From Sindora glabra (lineage: Eukaryota > Streptophyta > Magnoliopsida > Fabales > Fabaceae): 64,000 bases of DNA. Location: the NCBI GenBank assembly GCA_020226215.1, contig CM035228.1, forward strand, positions 65,011,989-65,075,988, given 5' to 3'. The notes beneath the pieces are model-generated. The model saw nothing but the letters and a program-made list of their open reading frames with translations. It was not told the DNA's origin and did not search any database. This document shows positions 13,312 to 23,183 of the stretch, piece after piece. How positions within the stretch are numbered: position 1 is the first letter of the stretch; each line of letters begins with the position of its first letter. A program made the position numbers and the translations under genes.

Positions 13312-13318
13312 TATAAAT
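13312..13318 (+). promoter_or_regulatory. TATA box of the first dirigent gene
   Basis: TATAAAT lies 44 bases before the ATG at 13362, which implies a short 5-prime leader. It stands in a locally GC-richer stretch, unlike most AT tracts nearby. Confidence 0.55.
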
Positions 13319-13361
13319 CGAGCGTACAAACTAGTGGTGATGCCAAAAGAAGCTCACCATA

Positions 13362-14054
13362 ATGACCAAGCCACCTTCTATTTTGGCAACAGCTGTCATA
13401 CTCTTGTCCCTGGCTACTATAAACCAGTCCTTCTCAGCAAGAACCCTTGGCAATCCAACCCTAAACCACACCCATAACCATCAAAAGATCACCTTCTTAA
13501 TGCATGACGTGCTCAACGGTACTCAACCCGCCGCTGCCAGGGTCTCCGGTAAGATTCCTTTCCCTAAACCTTCTGGCACTTTCCCAGCCAACGAAGGAGT
13601 TTCGTTGCCAAAATCCAATCCAACATCTCCAGCCACTTCATCTTCTATTCAAACGCTTGATTTGTCCAGCATTGGCTTCCCTTTCCCAACTAAGGCAACA
13701 CTTCAAGAGCTTGAATTCGGGGCGGTAACGTTAATAGACCAGGAGTTGTTGCTTGAAGGCGATGGAGATGAATTGCGGAAGATTGGAAAGGTACAAGGAG
13801 TTTACGTTGCTAGCTCGGAAGACGGTAGCAGCCATATGATGGCCGTGACGGCGAGTTTTGATGATGGCGAATTTGAGAGTGGACTTAGGCTTTTTGGAGT
13901 GCATAGGACCGATGTTTTTGAGTCTCATGTTGCAGTCATTGGTGGGACTGGGAAATACGTTGGAGCAAATGGCTATGCCGTAGTTAAGGTTGTGAACAGA
14001 GTAGGGAAACGAGAAAGCAATAGGCTACTTCTGTTTGATGTGTATCTTAGTTAG
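13362..14054 (+). CDS. Dirigent protein, DIR16/18/25-like, secreted
   Basis: This single-exon gene encodes 230 residues. Residues 1-26 form a signal peptide with a hydrophobic core (ILATAVILLSLATI) and a cleavage site after SFSA, so the product is secreted to the cell wall. The dirigent domain starts at ITFLMHDVLNG (43-53). A Pro/Ser-rich insertion follows (about 64-110), then LEFGAVTLIDQEL, GVHRTD (179-184) and IGGTGKY (193-199), and the domain ends in FDVYLS. Dirigent proteins guide stereoselective phenoxy-radical coupling or organise lignin deposition. Size and the inner linker fit the group containing Arabidopsis DIR16, DIR18 and DIR25. It lies 2.7 kb upstream of a second dirigent gene on the same strand, which suggests an old tandem duplication. 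The reading frame has no defects. The exact orthologue cannot be fixed from sequence alone. Confidence 0.95.
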   Translation: MTKPPSILATAVILLSLATINQSFSARTLGNPTLNHTHNHQKITFLMHDVLNGTQPAAARVSGKIPFPKPSGTFPANEGVSLPKSNPTSPATSSSIQTLDLSSIGFPFPTKATLQELEFGAVTLIDQELLLEGDGDELRKIGKVQGVYVASSEDGSSHMMAVTASFDDGEFESGLRLFGVHRTDVFESHVAVIGGTGKYVGANGYAVVKVVNRVGKRESNRLLLFDVYLS

Positions 14055-14098
14055 GAAATGTTGTTGCTTGATCTGTGTCTTTGTTCTACCCCCAATAC

Positions 14099-14104
14099 AA
14101 TAAA
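14099..14104 (+). terminator. Polyadenylation signal AATAAA
   Basis: AATAAA lies 45 bases after the stop codon of the first dirigent gene, within a usual distance for a near-upstream element. Confidence 0.6.
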
Positions 14105-14109
14105 ACAAA

Positions 14110-16600
14110 GGTTAAATGTTAATTTTTATGATTTTTAATCTTTCAAAATTAAAAAATTGTAATTTTAATACGTATGAATCTCAGAAAATTTGGTAAATAT
14201 ATAATAAAATTAATAATTATCATTTATTTATTTAACAGAATTGAGAACTCGCGTGATAATCACATCTTTCAAAAGAATTTATTGAAGTTAGTAGGCATAC
14301 AGGGAATGCTGTGTCTGAAGTTCTTTTGATATCTTTGTTCAACGGAGATCTTATCAGAAATTTAAGCTATATATCAATCCATAATTTCTGTTATTAGTAT
14401 TTTTACGAATTTAGATCCTCCCCTTTTTTCTATCATTTTTTAAAAAATAAAGACATAATTTTTATTATATATTTTGCTACCCTTTTTTTTTAATGAGACT
14501 CATAATTTCAAATAAAAAATTTATATATCCACTTTTTTTTTTCAAAATTTACTTGTATAATTTCGGATCCCGCCCTTTTACACGTACTCTCACATAGAAA
14601 AGATTGAAATTCACCGACCGAATAGTTTGAGATTTTAGTACGAAAGTGAGTAGACGTAGTTGACATTAGCACTATATAAGCCACAAGTTAAAACTATATT
14701 TAATCAGTGCGTTCATATTTTAGTTAAATTGTTATAAAATGAAGATGCGCTGTATTCTTGTATATTGCTTAAATTGTTATAATAAAAAGAATATTTATTT
14801 TAAAAAAATGTAAAATACTCCTACCAACTTGAAGATAATTACCTCCACTAAAAACTTGCAATTAAATATTAATTATATAAAAATTGTATTAACACCTATA
14901 TCTACTTAATTAATCATTTTACTAAATTATATAATTTTTTCAATAAATTTTTAAATAAGAATCACAATATTATTGTGTGTTAGTTTCAATAAATTACTTT
15001 TAGTTGTATCTAATTTCTATGTTGTACAATTAATAAAAATTAAGTTAGATATATAAAATTTTAATTAAATAATTGAAAATAAGATTCAAAATTATGTGTG
15101 ATGTAACAAAATAATATACAAAAATATTATAATTCTTATTTAAAAATTTATTGAAAAAATCATATAATTTAATAAAATAATTAATTAGATAAATGATGTA
15201 TTGCAAGTTTTAAATAATTTAAGAGTTTGATTTACAAGTTTTTAAAATTTGTAGAGACAATGAAAAATCATTCTAAAATTGAAGAGATATTTTATAATTT
15301 TTCACTTTAATTAAAAATAATAAATAAATATCCTGTATTAAATTCTATTATTAAAAATATAATTTAGAAAAATATTTTTATAAAAAAAAAGTTCATTTTT
15401 CCTTATTACTTGTTGATACAAAGATAATTTCGAGACATAACAAATATATATAAAAGATAAAAGCCTAATGTTAGAATGGAGATTCACATCTCCATTTTAT
15501 AGTGTAAACCAGATAGTTTTTTTTAACCATTTCATTCTTCATTCCCACTCCTTTTCATCAACCAAATGCGCTTCTGCAAATGCATCCACAATTTAACTGT
15601 GGCTAAAAGATTGGAAAAAAAGTAACAAGGTTATTAACAAAAATGTTATACTTCCCCACCCGTTTGAAAAAAATTCATACTGATAAATACTCTTACAGTT
15701 TTTTTTTTAAATTTCTTTTTCCTGTCATCTATCATTAAAATTTTTAAATTTTATCAAAATATAAGATAACTTTGAGATTTTTTTTATAAAAAATTTTTTG
15801 CATTCGTTGTTGCTAACGTCCGTACAAATTTGTACTTCTAAATAAAAATTACAAAGTTGCAACTTTTATGTTGAATCTTTATGAAAACTTACAAAATATC
15901 ATAATATCCTGCAAAGCATCAACCCTTGTAAAAATAATGAAGCAATGAGAAACAAAATTAGTAACTAACTGGTTTGGTGAAGAAATAAAGTGAAAAAAAA
16001 TAAAAATAGCCATGCAATATCATTAATCCCAACGGTAAAGTTTTCTGAAATGTTATTTACAAGTATATTATTTAGAACCATATAATTTAAATAATTCAAA
16101 AATAAAATTTATAATAAAATTGGTAGATAAGTGTTGCATGCAAGAATTAAAATAATAAAATTACAGGCATTGCACGGATTTTGGTATACTGGTGTCGGAC
16201 CTATAATTTCAGCCAAATTTACACTTTTTTTTAACTTTTTCTTATGCAAATTTACACAACCAATTGATCCAAGTGGCACATTGTCATAGTTATTTCTAGT
16301 GCATGCAACAACACTACTAACTATGCATTATGCACTATTTTGTCCAACCTGCAGATTCAGTATAAACATATGCAATAAAAATCTTGGCCAGCATAACGTC
16401 AGAAACTAATCCACATTTTATTTAAAATATCACTAAATTTCAACCATATTCTCAAAATATCTGTAATATTTTTGTAGTAGTTGTTCACTTCAAACAAAAC
16501 AAGCACTAGTGGAAGACCCACCCACTCCATAGCATCAGCTCCACTCCACCCTTGCTTTCCTTTCCCTTCACCAAATATCCCCATGATTTGATCCACTTCA
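14110..16600. other. AT-rich spacer between the two dirigent genes
   Basis: No coding region is supported. The small open frame on the minus strand at 16399-16632 lies in the likely promoter and looks like chance. No transposon ends were recognised. Confidence 0.5.
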
Positions 16601-16611
16601 AGTTCACAACT

Positions 16612-16626
16612 GTATCTATATATATC
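16612..16626 (+). promoter_or_regulatory. TATA region of the second dirigent gene
   Basis: TATCTATATATATCA lies about 90 bases upstream of the ATG at 16713, in a GC-richer context, which gives a leader of roughly 60 bases. Confidence 0.5.
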
Positions 16627-16712
16627 ACACACCAGCGAAGTCTACCTCATCAACAAGGAATTCCATCTCGTGTATTCACAATCTAAACACGTACCTTTCT
16701 CCCCTGAGAAAT

Positions 16713-17891
16713 ATGGCCAAAATGTTCCTCTGCAATTTTGACACATTCAACGCCACAATCTGTCTCTTCTTCCTGGCCACGGCCTTCTGCATTGCCAACT
16801 CTGCCAGGATTTTAGATGAAGTAGACGCACAAGTACCACAAGTCATTGACAATGTACCAGAAGCGACCAATCCACAGCTTGGCCCTGGGGCCACTGCTTT
16901 GCCAAGTGGCCAAATACCAGCAACCACCATTCCCACCACCACTGGACCCGCCAGCGCAGCCAAAGTTAATAATGATGACAAGGCTGACCCACCACTTCCA
17001 CAGATTGAAGCTCCCATTGTCGTCACTCCTCCCGCTGATGACATCCCACCGCCACACGAGGAAAACCCAGACCTTCCACAACCACAAGCTGAAATTCCAG
17101 TTCCTGCCGAGGAAACACCAGTAGCAGGTGGAGCTGTTGCTGTTGCTGCTGCTGCCCATCCCGGGGCGACAACAGCGGCAAATCCTGCTGCCAAAGAGCC
17201 AACGCTGTCATTCTTCATGCATGACATACTTGGTGGGTCCCACCCTTCAGCTAGAGTGGTGGCTGGGATTGTAGCAAGTACTGATGTGACCGGCCTGCCA
17301 TTCTCCAAGTTTAACAACAACCTCTTCCCTCTCACTGGAGGAATCCCATTAGTGAATCCAAAGCTCAATGGAATTATAACTAACAACAACCTGCCACTCC
17401 TTGTAGGCCTCAATGCTGCTCAAGCCTCCACTGTCGTCCAAAACAGAGGCACCAACAACATTGTAAGTGGGGCCAATAACCAGCCATTTGTCTCAGCTGG
17501 TAACCTCCCAACCGGACTCACATTTCAGAAGCTCATGTTTGGTTCCGTGACAGTAATTGATGACCAATTAACAGAAACACACGACCTGGATTCTACTGTC
17601 ATCGGCCGAGCACAAGGGTTTTACTTGGCTAGCTCCTTGGATGGTACTAGCCAGACTATTGTCCTGACAGTCTTGCTGCACAGTGGTGAACATGGAGTGG
17701 ATGATACCATAAGTTTCTTTGGGGTTCACCGGACTGCATCACTGATGTCGGACATTGCAGTGATTGGTGGAACAGGGAAGTATGAGAATGCTAAAGGGTA
17801 TGCTGCTGTAGAGACCCTTCCCAAGGTGGATCAGCACACCACAGACGGTGTGGACACTATTCTGCATTTTAACGTGTATCTTACTGAGTAA
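16713..17891 (+). CDS. Dirigent protein with long low-complexity linker, ESB1/DIR10-like
   Basis: This single-exon gene encodes 392 residues. A signal peptide covers about residues 1-31 (hydrophobic ICLFFLATAFCIA, cut before RILDE). Residues 32-160 form a Pro/Ala/Thr-rich low-complexity linker without known fold. The dirigent domain begins at FFMHDILGG (167-175), contains a second Asn-rich insertion (about 200-260), then KLMFGSVTVIDDQL, FFGVHRT and IGGTGKY (351-357), and ends in FNVYLTE. Length and the signal-linker-DIR layout fit the ESB1 (DIR10) group, whose Arabidopsis member localises lignin at the endodermal Casparian strip. That role here is inferred from the family. The ATG chosen gives the signal peptide directly. 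A copia element begins 93 bases after the stop codon, so the native 3-prime end may be displaced. Confidence 0.95.
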   Translation: MAKMFLCNFDTFNATICLFFLATAFCIANSARILDEVDAQVPQVIDNVPEATNPQLGPGATALPSGQIPATTIPTTTGPASAAKVNNDDKADPPLPQIEAPIVVTPPADDIPPPHEENPDLPQPQAEIPVPAEETPVAGGAVAVAAAAHPGATTAANPAAKEPTLSFFMHDILGGSHPSARVVAGIVASTDVTGLPFSKFNNNLFPLTGGIPLVNPKLNGIITNNNLPLLVGLNAAQASTVVQNRGTNNIVSGANNQPFVSAGNLPTGLTFQKLMFGSVTVIDDQLTETHDLDSTVIGRAQGFYLASSLDGTSQTIVLTVLLHSGEHGVDDTISFFGVHRTASLMSDIAVIGGTGKYENAKGYAAVETLPKVDQHTTDGVDTILHFNVYLTE

Positions 17892-17979
17892 TGTGCTCAT
17901 TGTTGTTTGCATATTGGGTGTTTTATTCTGCTTGGTGGTTTTAATTGGCAATGTCACTACCAGTGTCTGATTAAGTATA

Positions 17980-17984
17980 TTTAC
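17980..17984 (+). repeat. Target site duplication TTTAC, left copy
   Basis: TTTAC directly precedes the 5-prime LTR (TGTTAG...). The same five bases follow the 3-prime LTR at 23057-23061, which proves a single integrase-mediated insertion. Confidence 0.95.
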
Positions 17985-18121
17985 TGTTAGTGAGTCTATT
18001 AGTTTCTTGTATGCATATATGGATCTGGGCCTATCTCTTGTATTCTTATATTTTATTATAAATAGACGTTGCCTTCCTCAGTTGAGGATATGGGCTCACA
18101 ATTCTTTCTCTTCTTCTAACA
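17985..18121 (+). repeat. 5-prime LTR of the copia element
   Basis: Begins TGTTAGTGAGTC and ends CTTCTTCTAACA. It is about 20 bases shorter than its partner because it lacks a segment that follows ATATATGGA in the 3-prime LTR. Scattered substitutions between the two LTRs indicate that the insertion is not recent. Confidence 0.97.
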
Positions 18122-18135
18122 TGGTATCTAGAGCC
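18122..18135 (+). promoter_or_regulatory. Primer binding site (initiator Met-tRNA type)
   Basis: TGGTATCTAGAGCC directly follows the LTR. It resembles the usual copia site TGGTATCAGAGC but has one extra T. Confidence 0.8.
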
Positions 18136-18652
18136 TAAACAAAACTTTAGAATCTAGACACATCTCTAAATCAAAACACCTTTTTTTTTCCTCCCACCTT
18201 TTCTTTTTTTTTCTTTACTCTTTCTTTTCTATATGTGACTAGGTCACAGAAAAATCTAGTAGCAACTCTAAGTCGCGTATTTGGAAGGAAAATTAGAGGA
18301 TCCAGTGTTTGCAGTCACTGTTAGTGTACGTATGCTTGCTAAGTATATGAGAACAGTATCCAAAGATACTATTCGGAGTGTTTGATTACCAATGGGTGGT
18401 CCATTTTGCAACCTGGGTGGATCGGAAGGGAGATGGGCGGCTGGCGACTCATTCTGGGTGGTGCGTGAGTGCAACGCACTCACTGTTTGACAGCGCATGG
18501 GGAGTTTTCCGGCAATGTGCTTTCAACTGCAACCTCATCTTTGTGAATCGCACCTTCCTATATACTTGAATTGGTATTTTGATTGATCCACTTGTGCTCT
18601 TTTGAATTTATTTGATTTTCCGATGCTACTGTTCAGTTAATTTCTTGATATA

Positions 18653-19670
18653 ATGATGGAAACAAATAAAACGGATTCTGGTTTGGGTGCCCAAAATAAA
18701 GATTTTAAATGTCTCTTCTCTAATTTAATTCCTGCTGCTGCAAAAATTACTGATCGAAAACTTGATGGTGATGGGCATGAATACCTTGCACAAAAAAAAT
18801 CCATTGAGTATTTTTTTGAGTGTGTTGGTAGATTTGATCATCTGACTAATGATCCAACCACTGATAATACAAAAACTCGATGGATTATGGAGGACCGACG
18901 ATTATTTGTCTTGATAAGTAATACTTTGGAAAAGGATTTCGAAAATAATTGTGTACATTACAAGACTATCAAAGACTTGTGAACATTCCTTGAATCCTTT
19001 TTTTCAAATAAAGATAATTTAAGTCGCATTTATGACTTATCTGTAGTTTTGTTTCAGCTAAATGTGCAAGGAAAAAGTGTGTCTCAAATTTATACCGAAT
19101 GGAATAATATTTATGAACAATGGGACGATCTTCTTTCTATTACTGAAAATGTTAAGGCAATGCAAACTCAATGAGAACAATTAGTTGCTTTATCTTTTCT
19201 CATGAATTTGCCTACTGAGCTCAATTTCATTCGTCAGCAAATTTTATCTAGTTCTGAGCAATTAACTCAACAGTCTATTTTCTCTCGTGTTCTTCGGGTA
19301 GCCCGAGAGTTGCCATCAACTTCCTCAGTTGACTCTTCTGCTTTAGTCAATTCAAGTACTCGATGAGGCCGTAGTGGTGGGAGAAGTGGTAAAGGAGGGG
19401 GTCATAATCAGCCTAATAGTGATATTTGTTTTTACTGTAAGGAATCAAGTCATATAAAGAAAACTTATCCTAAGCTAATTAGATGAAATACATCTCGATT
19501 TGCAAACACTACTTCTAGCACTCTTGCACTAGAATCTGAGAACATAACTCGGACTGAGGATGAGTATAATTGTTTGCTCTAGCTCCAGCTTTCACAACAG
19601 CCACCTATTCTACAATAGCCACCTTCTACTCCATCTACTGCTACTCTGATTCAGATAGGTAATCCTACTG
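18653..19670 (+). pseudogene. Copia gag remnant with broken zinc knuckle
   Basis: An open stretch of 109 residues starts at 18653 (MMETNKTDSG) with the retrotransposon gag pattern (KLDGDGHEY, then ED..LFVLISN). It stops at TGA near 18980. The same frame resumes with RIYDLSV, LFQLNVQGKSVSQIY and FSRVLRVARELPS, interrupted by further TGA stops. A zinc knuckle near 19420-19470 reads CFYCKESSHIKKTY, in which the last cysteine of CX2CX4HX4C is replaced by tyrosine. The protein would package the element RNA in a live copy; this one cannot. Confidence 0.85.
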
Positions 19671-19678
19671 CATGCCTT

Positions 19679-22600
19679 TTGCATTCCAAGTTTAGATGGG
19701 TAATTGATTCTAGGGCCACTGATCATATGACAGGAGACATAGATATATTTTCTTCTTTTACATCCTTATCTTCCTCTATCACTTTAGCTAATAGGTCCAC
19801 TGCTTCTATTGTTAGGAGTGACATAACCAATGTTACTTTTGATATTTCCTTAACTAATGTCTTATATCTTCCTAAATTCCCATTCAATCTATTATCAGTT
19901 AATCAAATTACACATATTTATAATTGTGGTATTTTCTTCTTTCCTGGTTATCATATTTTTCAGGATCTTTTAAAGAAGAAGATTTTTAGTAGAGGACACG
20001 AATCTTGTGGACTGTATGTGCTTGATGGTGACTTTCCTCAACCCACGCCACCCATTGCTAAAGCTGCTATCATTACTCCATACTAATTACACTACCGATT
20101 AGGACATCTTTCATTGTCATCCTTAAAGAAATTGTATCCTCATTTAAGTTCTATTTTAAGTTTTAATTGTGAGTCTTGTTAGTTTATCAAACAGCATCGT
20201 CAAACTTATGTTCCTCGAGTCAATAAATGGGTGCATCCCCTTTTGAGTTAATCCATTCTGATGTTTGGGATCCTTGTCCAGTTGTGTCAAAACTTGGTTA
20301 TCATTACTTTGTTATATTTGTTAATGATTATTCAAGAACTACTTGACTTTACTTAATGAAAAATCAATCTGAGTTATTTGATATTTTTTGTGACTTTCAT
20401 TTTGGAATTATGAATCACTTTCATAGTTCTATCAGACATTTACACAGTGATAATGCTAAAAAATACTTTTCTGCCCAATTCTCTTTATATTTATCTAGGC
20501 ATGGCATTATACATCAGTCTTCTTGTGCACTTACCCCATGACAAAATGGGATAACTAAATGAAAAAATTAACATTTAATGGAGGTTTCACGTGTACTTCT
20601 ATTTCAGATGAAAGTCCACAAGGTATTTTGGGCAGAAGCTATTTCTACAACTTGTTTTTTAATCAATAGAATGTCTTCTTCAATTTTTGATGGTGAGGTA
20701 TCATACTTTCTCTTATTTCCTTTTCAACCATTGTTTCATCTTACTCCACGCATCTTTGGTTGTACTTATTTTATTCATGATTATCGATGACAAGTTTCTA
20801 AATTAGACCCTCGATCTTTAAAATGCATTTTTCTTGAGTATTCTCGCACTAAAAAAGGTTACAATTGTTATTCTCCTAATTTGAGACATTATTTTGTGAT
20901 ATTTGATGTTACCTTTTTTGAGTCCATTCTTTTCTTTGATTCTACCACAATTACTAATTCATTACTTGAGTCTGAACCTATTGATAACTATTTCTTTGTA
21001 TATACCACTGCTTCTCAGGACTCCACCTTCCCACTACAGGCCCCCTTCCTATTAAATTTGTTTATTCTCGCAGGCAACAGGTCCCCACAATCCTACCACC
21101 ACCATCAAGTGCCACACCCGTTGCTGTATAACCATCAGCTTCGTCTCCTCTACCAACGGCTTCTTCTTAAAAAGATCCACCTCTTTCATTATCCGATCTT
21201 GATATTCCCATTGCCTACCACAAATGTATTCGTAGTTGTACCCAGAAAGGTAACCATTCTATATTTTATCCCATATCCAATTTTGTGTCATATTCTACCT
21301 TACATGTGTCTTCCTAATCTTTCATTGCTTCCTTGGATCACATTACTCTACCTAAAATTATTTCAAAAGCTTTTTCTTATGCTGGTTAGCATGCTACTAT
21401 GGATGAAGAGATGGGTACTCTTGAGAATAACAATACTTAGGAACTTGTGCCCTTACCAAAAGATAAATAATCTATTGGGTGCAAGTAGGTATACACAGTC
21501 AAGGTTAACCCCGATGGTTCCATTGCTCGATTGAAAGCTCGCTTGGTGGCTAAGGATTATGTGTAAACTTATGACATTGATTACTTTGAGATTTTTTCTC
21601 CTATTACTAAGATTACATCTGTTCGCCTATTTCTCTCTTTGGCTGCCTCTCAGCAATGGTCTCTCTACCAACTTGAAGTTAAAAATGCCTTTCTTCATGA
21701 AGATTTACATGAAGAAGTCTATATGGAGCAACCTTTTGGTTATGTTACTCAAGGGGAGAAAGGAAAAGTGTGTCAATTAAGAAAATTTTTGTATAATTTA
21801 AAACAATCTCCTCATGCATGGTTCGGCAGATTCAGTGATGTTATAATAGAATTTGGCATGAAGAAGAGTGATTTTAACCATTTTGTATTTTACAAACATT
21901 CTAAATCTAAGTACATACTTCTTGTAGTTTATGTAGATGATATTATAATTACCGGTAGTGATAAGGTAGGAATTTCAAAATTAAAGAACTTCCTTCAATC
22001 TAAGTTTCAGACTAAGGATTTGGGACCATTTCGGTATTTTCTCGGTGTTGAGATTGTCTAGAGTAAAAAAAGAATTTTTATTTCACAAAAGAAAAATATG
22101 TTTGATCTCTTGAAGGAAATTAGTTTACTTGGTTTAAAATCATGTGATACCCTTATAATTCCAAATGTTAAGCTTGAATTAGAAGAATGAGAGTTATTGG
22201 AATATCCAGAACGTTACAGAAAGTTAGTTGGCAAATTGAATTATCTTACTATCACAAGACTTGACATTGCCTTTTCAATGAGTATAGTAAGTCAATTCAT
22301 AAATTCTCCAAAAATCTCTCATTAGGATACAATTGTATACATTTTAAAATATCTAAAAAAAGTACCTGAATATGGAATATTATATCAAGATCGTAGTCAT
22401 TGTAAAGTTGAAGGCTTTTCTAATGCTAATTGGACAAGATGTCCTATGAACAGGAGATCTATCTCAGGCTATTATATATTTGTTAGTGAAAACCTTATAT
22501 CTTGGAAGAATAAGAAACAAACAGTAGTATACCGTTCGAGTGCAGAATCTGAATATCGAGCCATGGCTCATATTACTACTAAACTTGTGTGACTATCTTA

Positions 22601-22830
22601 TCTTTTAAGTCAATTCAAAATTACTTCATTTGGAGTTATGCAATTATGGTGCAATAATCGAACAACCACCCAAATTGCAATGAATCTTGTATTTCATGAA
22701 CAGACTAAGCACATAAAGGTTGATTGTTATTTTATTGGGCAGAAACTCCAAGATGGTGTTATTGATCTTAGACATATAAGAACCGGAGAATAACTAACTA
22801 ATTTATTTACTAAGGTACTTCCAGAAAAAT
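19679..22830 (+). pseudogene. Copia pol remnant: protease, integrase, RT, RNase H
   Basis: Protease flanks are clear near 19700 (WVIDSRATDHMTG), but the active-site DSG reads DSR. A GAG-pre-integrase motif (LGHLSLSSL) lies near 20100, followed by integrase core pieces with HSDVWDP, FVNDYSRTT and HSDNAKKYFS and stops between them. RT runs from about 21470 to 22060. KNAFLHEDLHEEVYMEQP is preserved, and the catalytic YVDD is intact at 21930-21941, in a 140-residue open frame starting at 21639. RNase H follows to about 22790 with SSAESEYRA; its FSNANW segment has Asn where an Asp is usual. At least ten stop codons disrupt the polyprotein. Confidence 0.9.
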
Positions 22831-22884
22831 GAATTGATAATATTTGTAACAAATTGGGCATATTTGATATCTATGCTCCAACTT

Positions 22885-22899
22885 GAGGGGGAGGGGAAG
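22885..22899 (+). promoter_or_regulatory. Polypurine tract of the copia element
   Basis: GAGGGGGAGGGGAAG lies immediately before the 3-prime LTR, where plus-strand DNA synthesis is primed. Confidence 0.9.
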
Positions 22900-23056
22900 T
22901 GTTAGTGAGTCTATTAGTTTCTTGTATGCATATATGGACCTAGGCTTGGGCCTGGATCTGAGTCTATCTCTTATATCCCTATATATTTTATTATAAATAG
23001 ACGTTGCTTTTCTCAATTGAGGATATGGCCTCACAATTCTTTCTCCTCTTCTAACA
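22900..23056 (+). repeat. 3-prime LTR of the copia element
   Basis: 157 bases from TGTTAGTGAGTC to CTCTTCTAACA, followed by the target duplication TTTAC (23057-23061). It keeps the GGCTTGGGCCTGGAT-like segment missing from the 5-prime copy. Confidence 0.97.
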
Positions 23057-23183
23057 TTTACCAAATTTGAAACTACATGTTGGTTACAATGAAACAACAT
23101 AAAAGGGTTCTGATACAGCCATGTTTTTCATTTTTTATTACAACTGTTCTGTACATTTAAGCAGGGAAAAACTGATAAAAGAA

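Larger units (their letters stand above)
17985..23056 (+). mobile_element. Ty1/copia LTR retrotransposon, structurally complete, coding-dead
   Basis: A 5,072-bp element bounded by short LTRs (137 and 157 bp) with TG...CA ends and a perfect 5-bp target duplication (TTTAC). A primer binding site follows the 5-prime LTR and a polypurine tract precedes the 3-prime LTR. The order gag, protease, integrase, RT, RNase H is that of copia. Many stop codons and altered active-site residues show it cannot move by itself. It lies between the convergent dirigent and calcineurin B-like genes. Confidence 0.97.

Noticed and set aside
16676..17413. 245-residue minus-strand open frame
   Set aside because: It is the antisense shadow of the dirigent gene at 16713; the Gly/Ala/Ser-rich translation mirrors the Pro/Ala/Thr-rich linker codons.
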